Shown here one piece after another: positions 6,119 to 7,146 of a stretch of 7,146 nt of DNA (position 1 is the stretch's first letter; the number at the start of each line of letters is the position of its first letter). Origin of the DNA: Bryobacterales bacterium. Lineage in GTDB: Bacteria; Acidobacteriota; Terriglobia; Bryobacterales; Bryobacteraceae. The notes under the pieces were generated by a model that had not been told where the DNA came from, did not search any database, and was given only the letters and a program-made list of their open reading frames with translations. The stretch lies in the NCBI GenBank assembly GCA_016880505.1, contig JAEHDI010000822.1, positions 1 to 7,146 on the forward strand. Reading direction: 5' to 3'. A program made the translations under genes and the position numbers.

Positions 6119-7146
6119 GTGAAGCGTCATAGGGTCTTTTTGCCTCTTCTTCTCGTGGGGATGGCCGTCACGGCGGCAGACAGCCCCCTGCTTCTGCGCA
6201 AACCGAGGCGCCTGGAAGCAGCCGCCGAACTGTGGGCCGCCCTGGAATACCCAGTGAAACGAAGGGCGGCCGGCCGCTCGCACCTTCTAGTCCGTTTCGC
6301 GGCCGTACCGTCGGCGGAACGCAGCCGGGAGCTGGAGCGACGGGGTGTTCGGATCGTCGAATACCTGCCGGAGGGCGGGTTTGCCGTCGCTGTTGACGAC
6401 GGAGCGGACCTCGACAGCCTCGACATCGCGGCGGCCGTGCGCCCACGCGCGAGTCAAAAGATCAGCCCGTACCTCAAGGAGGACGCTGCTCCGCAAGACG
6501 AGACGGCCGTAGTCGAGTTCTTCCTGGATGTCGAGCGCGAGGATTCACGGGCGCTGCTCCAAGAACAGGGATTCGAGATCGTTGACCATCCGGATCTCGT
6601 CCGCAACCAGTGGCTCGTTCGCGGCGAGTCATGGCGGCTGCGCGAACTGGCCGGATGGGATGAGGTTTCCTATGTTTTCCCTGGCTCCGGTGAACTAGCC
6701 CGCGGGGAGCGAGTCCGCGGGTGTCCCGGGGCGGTGACGGCGTTTGGCTATGTGGGGCAATCGGCGGCGTTCGTGGGCGACGGTTGGGACGGGCCAGGGC
6801 GCGGCAGCGCGCAACTTGGGTACTTCTTAGAGCAACTTTCGCGCAAGCTCCCGCCAGACGCAGCGAAGCAGGAAATCCAGCGGGCCATGCTCGAGTGGGC
6901 CACGTACGCAAGTCTTACTTTCCTACCGTCTGGTGGAGCGCAAAGCGGGCGTACGCTGAATATCCTCTTCGCTCCCCGAAACCACGGTGATGCGTATCCG
7001 TTCGACGGCTTCAGCGGGGTGCTTGCTCACACGTACTACCCCGCCCCGCCCAATCCCGAGCCGCGTGCCGGAGACATTCACTTCGACGACGACGAGGAGT
7101 GGGTGATCGGACCGGACCTTTCCAGGTATTCGGCCGATCTTTTCTC
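6119..7146 (+). CDS. Exported matrixin-type (M10) metalloprotease, 3'-truncated
   Basis: The frame is open from a GTG at 6119 to the window edge, 342 residues. The GTG start is favoured because it gives a complete signal peptide (KRHR, then FLPLLLVGMAVTAA) and has AGG 6 nt upstream. Residues about 55-190 are a propeptide with two similar modules resembling peptidase inhibitor-like prodomains. A catalytic domain begins near 220 (DGWDGPGRGSAQLGYFLEQL). The structural zinc site of matrixins is complete: H289 and D291 in NHGD, H304 in VLAHTYYP, and H321 in IHFDDDEEW, with PFDG and the acidic run as expected calcium ligands. The HExxHxxGxxH catalytic zinc motif should follow just beyond the window. 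C202 is the only cysteine seen. The protein is expected outside the cytoplasm; its substrate is unknown. The gene is divergent from the glycosidase. Confidence 0.88.
   Translation, partial: MKRHRVFLPLLLVGMAVTAADSPLLLRKPRRLEAAAELWAALEYPVKRRAAGRSHLLVRFAAVPSAERSRELERRGVRIVEYLPEGGFAVAVDDGADLDSLDIAAAVRPRASQKISPYLKEDAAPQDETAVVEFFLDVEREDSRALLQEQGFEIVDHPDLVRNQWLVRGESWRLRELAGWDEVSYVFPGSGELARGERVRGCPGAVTAFGYVGQSAAFVGDGWDGPGRGSAQLGYFLEQLSRKLPPDAAKQEIQRAMLEWATYASLTFLPSGGAQSGRTLNILFAPRNHGDAYPFDGFSGVLAHTYYPAPPNPEPRAGDIHFDDDEEWVIGPDLSRYSADLF

Noticed and set aside
6474..6911. Minus-strand 145-residue frame (and those at 6127-6446)
   Set aside because: They are shadows of the matrixin gene, which is supported by a signal peptide and the structural zinc residues.
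1..7146. CRISPR arrays, tRNA/rRNA genes, insertion sequences or attachment sites
   Set aside because: No regularly spaced repeats, cloverleaf-like sequence, transposase motif or flanking terminal repeats were seen on either strand.

Overview
The window is GC-rich, densely coding bacterial DNA that most resembles Acidobacteriota of the Bryobacterales/Solibacter type. The main reason is that the large glycosidase carries the 'Solibacter C-terminal' (TIGR03437-type) domain. Gfo/Idh/MocA oxidoreductases with Tat signals, a small ECF sigma factor paired with a membrane protein, and a secreted bacterial matrixin all fit that group. The taxon is an inference from protein style; no rRNA or other marker is present.

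Left part (1-2143, + strand): the C-terminal part of a Gfo/Idh/MocA oxidoreductase is cut by the left edge. After a 74-nt gap comes a two-gene unit, an ECF-type sigma factor whose stop overlaps the start of a four-helix membrane protein (ATGA overlap). The membrane protein has the position and soluble N-terminus expected of a regulator of the sigma factor. A strong GC hairpin lies where this unit meets the oppositely oriented genes to its right.

Middle part (2196-6048, - strand): two genes are transcribed right to left. First is an 831-residue exported protein with a clan-A type glycoside hydrolase barrel, a TIGR03437-type domain, a bacterial Ig-like domain and a C-terminal domain strongly resembling the eukaryotic FAM3/ILEI (interleukin-like EMT inducer) fold. 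After a 49-nt gap comes a Tat-exported Gfo/Idh/MocA oxidoreductase. They are probably co-transcribed and may handle an extracytoplasmic carbohydrate together, one cleaving a glycoside and the other oxidising or reducing a sugar.

Right part (6119-7146, + strand): a divergent gene, separated by 70 nt, encodes an exported matrixin-type (M10) metalloprotease. The window ends before its HExxH active site, but the four structural-zinc ligands and the preceding calcium-type acidic run are visible. Its propeptide contains what looks like an internal duplication of a ~60-residue inhibitor-like module.

No tRNA, rRNA, CRISPR array, insertion sequence or phage gene was seen. The most unusual item is the glycosidase/TIGR03437/Ig/ILEI-like fusion.
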